Of a stretch of 64,000 bases of DNA, positions 62,101 to 64,000 are shown one piece after another (within the stretch, counting starts at the first letter, position 1; the number at the start of each line of letters is the position of its first letter). The translations under genes and the position numbers were made by a program. This stretch comes from Trema orientale. Taxonomy: Eukaryota > Streptophyta > Magnoliopsida > Rosales > Cannabaceae. The DNA is taken from assembly GCA_002914845.1 (NCBI GenBank), contig JXTC01000361.1, forward strand, positions 210,456 to 274,455, given 5' to 3'. The notes below the pieces were generated by a model. That model made no database searches. It was not told the origin of the DNA and was given only the letters and a program-made list of their open reading frames with translations.

Positions 62101-64000
62101 ATAAAAAAAGAAAACGACATAACCATTTATAAATTTAGCCAGAAGAAATTACAACCTGAGGCAACTTATCAATGAAGGTAGCAGCATTTGCAAGCTCAGC
62201 GGCTGCTCTTATCTCTTCATCAGTTGAACCTTCCTTTCCATAGGCAATATTTTCCTTAATACTGGACGCAAATAATATCGGTTCCTGACTGACAAGACCA
62301 ATTTTCCCCCTAATCCATTTAAGTTGAAACTCCTTCAAGTTGATGCCATCGATCATAACTTCACCAACTTGAGGATCATAAAATCTCTCGATAAGAGATA
62401 TAACTGTTGACTTTCCACTTCCACTTTGTCCAACCAAAGCTGTAGTAGTGCCACCAGGAATATCAAGTGAAAATCCATTGAATATTTGCTCATCTGGTCT
62501 TGCTGGATAGCTAAAGTAAACATCCCTCAACTCTATATCTCCGCGAATGTCTTCCAATATCTTTCCTCTAGTGTTGTAAGCATCAATCTCTGGCTTCCTT
62601 TTGATAGTGTCAAGTATCTTAAGTGCTGCAGCTTGACCAACAGCAAACGCACTCATGCAAGGAGATGCCTGACCTAGAGACCTGAATCATCCATAGGAGT
62701 CAAGTAAATTAAAGTTAGAACATGGAAGCCAAGTAACACATACTTTTGCTTTTACTACTACCAGCTTTGCTTGCACAAACTCACATTGATCCAGTCAACA
62801 CAGCAAAAATCACATTCAAAACGTCTCCCCCATTACATTTTCCTTCCCTTATCATCCTTGCTCCAAACCAAGCAGCTAATGCATAGCTACAAAAGATGAT
62901 GAACATAACCATGCCGAGGCCAAATCCAGCAGTTGTGCCTTCGTAAACACCAGACTCGTAAGCACTAATAAGAAATCTGTTGTAACTTTTTATTGCTTGT
63001 TTCTCTCCAGTAAACGATGCAACCTAGAGAGACAACAACAAAATCAGTAAACATATGTAGTAAATGAAAGCGTACTCTCTGTCAAGGTGACTTACAGTTC
63101 TGATTGAGCCAATTGTCTGTTCAACCACACTCGCTGCTTTCGCATAAGCAGTTTGTCCACGAGATGCCATCTTGCTTACGCTTATGGCCATAGCCGCACC
63201 AGCCATGACCATAAGAGGGATAGTGGCCATCATGACGAGGGTGAGAAGCCAACTTTTGACGAATGCCACTACGAAGCCGCCAATAAACGTTGATACCAGT
63301 TGTAAAAATTTCCCAACCTGCAAAATTTAGATTACAAAATCACGAAAAGAATTCACTTTTGAGATATGTGTTTATTCGTATTAGTACCTACCTTCTCTCC
63401 CATGGCGTCTTGTATGAGAACAGTGTCGCCTGACATTCTCCCAACGATCTCTCCTGTGTTAGTTTCTTTGTCAAAGAAAGCAACATCTTGTCTCAATATA
63501 GCTTTCAAATATAAATTCCTGATTCTTGCAGCTTGTCTTTCACCTGTAACCATCCAACAAGCCACCTCTAACAAACAACCAAAGCAAACCGTTAATGTAA
63601 ATACACACATTGTCAAAAAGATTAATTCTCTTTTTGAGAAACTACTTACGGAGAAATGCTGCCACGAGAGACCCCAAACCCAAATACACAAATTTTAAAG
63701 AGACCTGAAATAAATTTTGGCAATGTAAGTAGTGATTTGTCAATGACATACTATCATCATATCAAATATGAATTGGCAAGTTTGCAATTGACAACTATCA
63801 TCATATCCAATATGAATTGGCAAGTTTGCACTAAAATAGTACTATACCATAAATTTATACCTTTGAAACAACATCAACCAGTTCTTTTTTTTTTTGGTTA
63901 TTTCCAAAATAATTGACTACTTCCCCCAAGAAAACTGTCATGAGGGGCATGGCTAATCCGTTCGCAATGGCCCCGATAGTGCCGCCGATCATCAAAAGGA
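59137..64000 (-). CDS. ABC transporter B family (MDR/PGP, ABCB4/11/21-like), 5' end outside window
   Basis: Twelve exons are visible: 64000-63861 (continues past the edge), 63704-63650, 63567-63392, 63317-63096, 63023-62785, 62681-62156, 62044-61771, 61669-60813, 60669-60403, 60312-60049, 59967-59674, 59493-59137. They encode about 1,223 aa in one frame; roughly 50-70 N-terminal residues are missing. It is a full-size exporter, TMD1-NBD1-linker-TMD2-NBD2. NBD1 has Walker [10 protein letters not shown], signature LSGGQ and Walker [16 protein letters not shown]2 has [14 protein letters not shown] and [12 protein letters not shown], each followed by VAHRLST. The Ser-rich linker contains HSFGSS. 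All ATP-site motifs are intact. Relatives ABCB4 and ABCB21 move auxin across the plasma membrane and ABCB11 is close; the substrate here is inferred. Confidence 0.95.

Overview
This window is nuclear DNA from a dicot angiosperm. The evidence is AT-rich intergenic sequence, spliced genes with GT-AG introns and plant-only families: a malectin-like LRR receptor kinase, a GTD-binding (DUF593) myosin-binding protein, a plant Sec14-nodulin protein, a PPR protein and an ABCB auxin-type transporter. Copia, SINE and MITE debris of plant type lies between them. I cannot name the species. It is a draft assembly, with two long N gaps (1795-2622, 30872-31067) and three single-N joins (704, 39346, 42619), one of which damages a coding exon.

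Layout, left to right. A copia RNase H remnant and a tRNA-Ser(UGA) lie before the first gap. A 16-exon LRR receptor-like kinase (3182-7450, +) converges on a 10-exon DedA-like membrane protein gene (8082-11238, -). A two-exon myosin-binding protein gene follows (12906-14943, +), then a 1.1 kb long-TIR element (15891-17001) and a SINE. Next come a 14-exon SEC14-like phospholipid transfer protein gene (21943-26846, +), with tiny upstream ORFs and a probable solo LTR in its last intron, a copia fragment, and an intronless trihelix transcription factor gene (29113-30015, +). A 20-exon EAF1-type NuA4 subunit gene (33527-42904, -) carries a Tourist-like MITE in one intron and a GC-AG intron. Beyond it is a 1.2 kb TIR element containing a broken EBF-like F-box/LRR fragment, then about 7 kb of AT-rich repeats. 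The right end has a PPR gene (53870-56631, -), a SINE-like insertion, a copia gag relic and an ABCB transporter gene (59137 to beyond the window, -).

The genes are independent and not an operon. From memory, two groups match Arabidopsis neighbourhoods: SEC14/trihelix/EAF1 resembles At3g24840-At3g24880, and the receptor kinase plus PPR pair resembles At5g48730-At5g48740. The most unusual structures are the gene-fragment-carrying TIR element, the long palindromic element and the upstream mini-ORFs of the SEC14 gene. I found no wholly new biochemical system.
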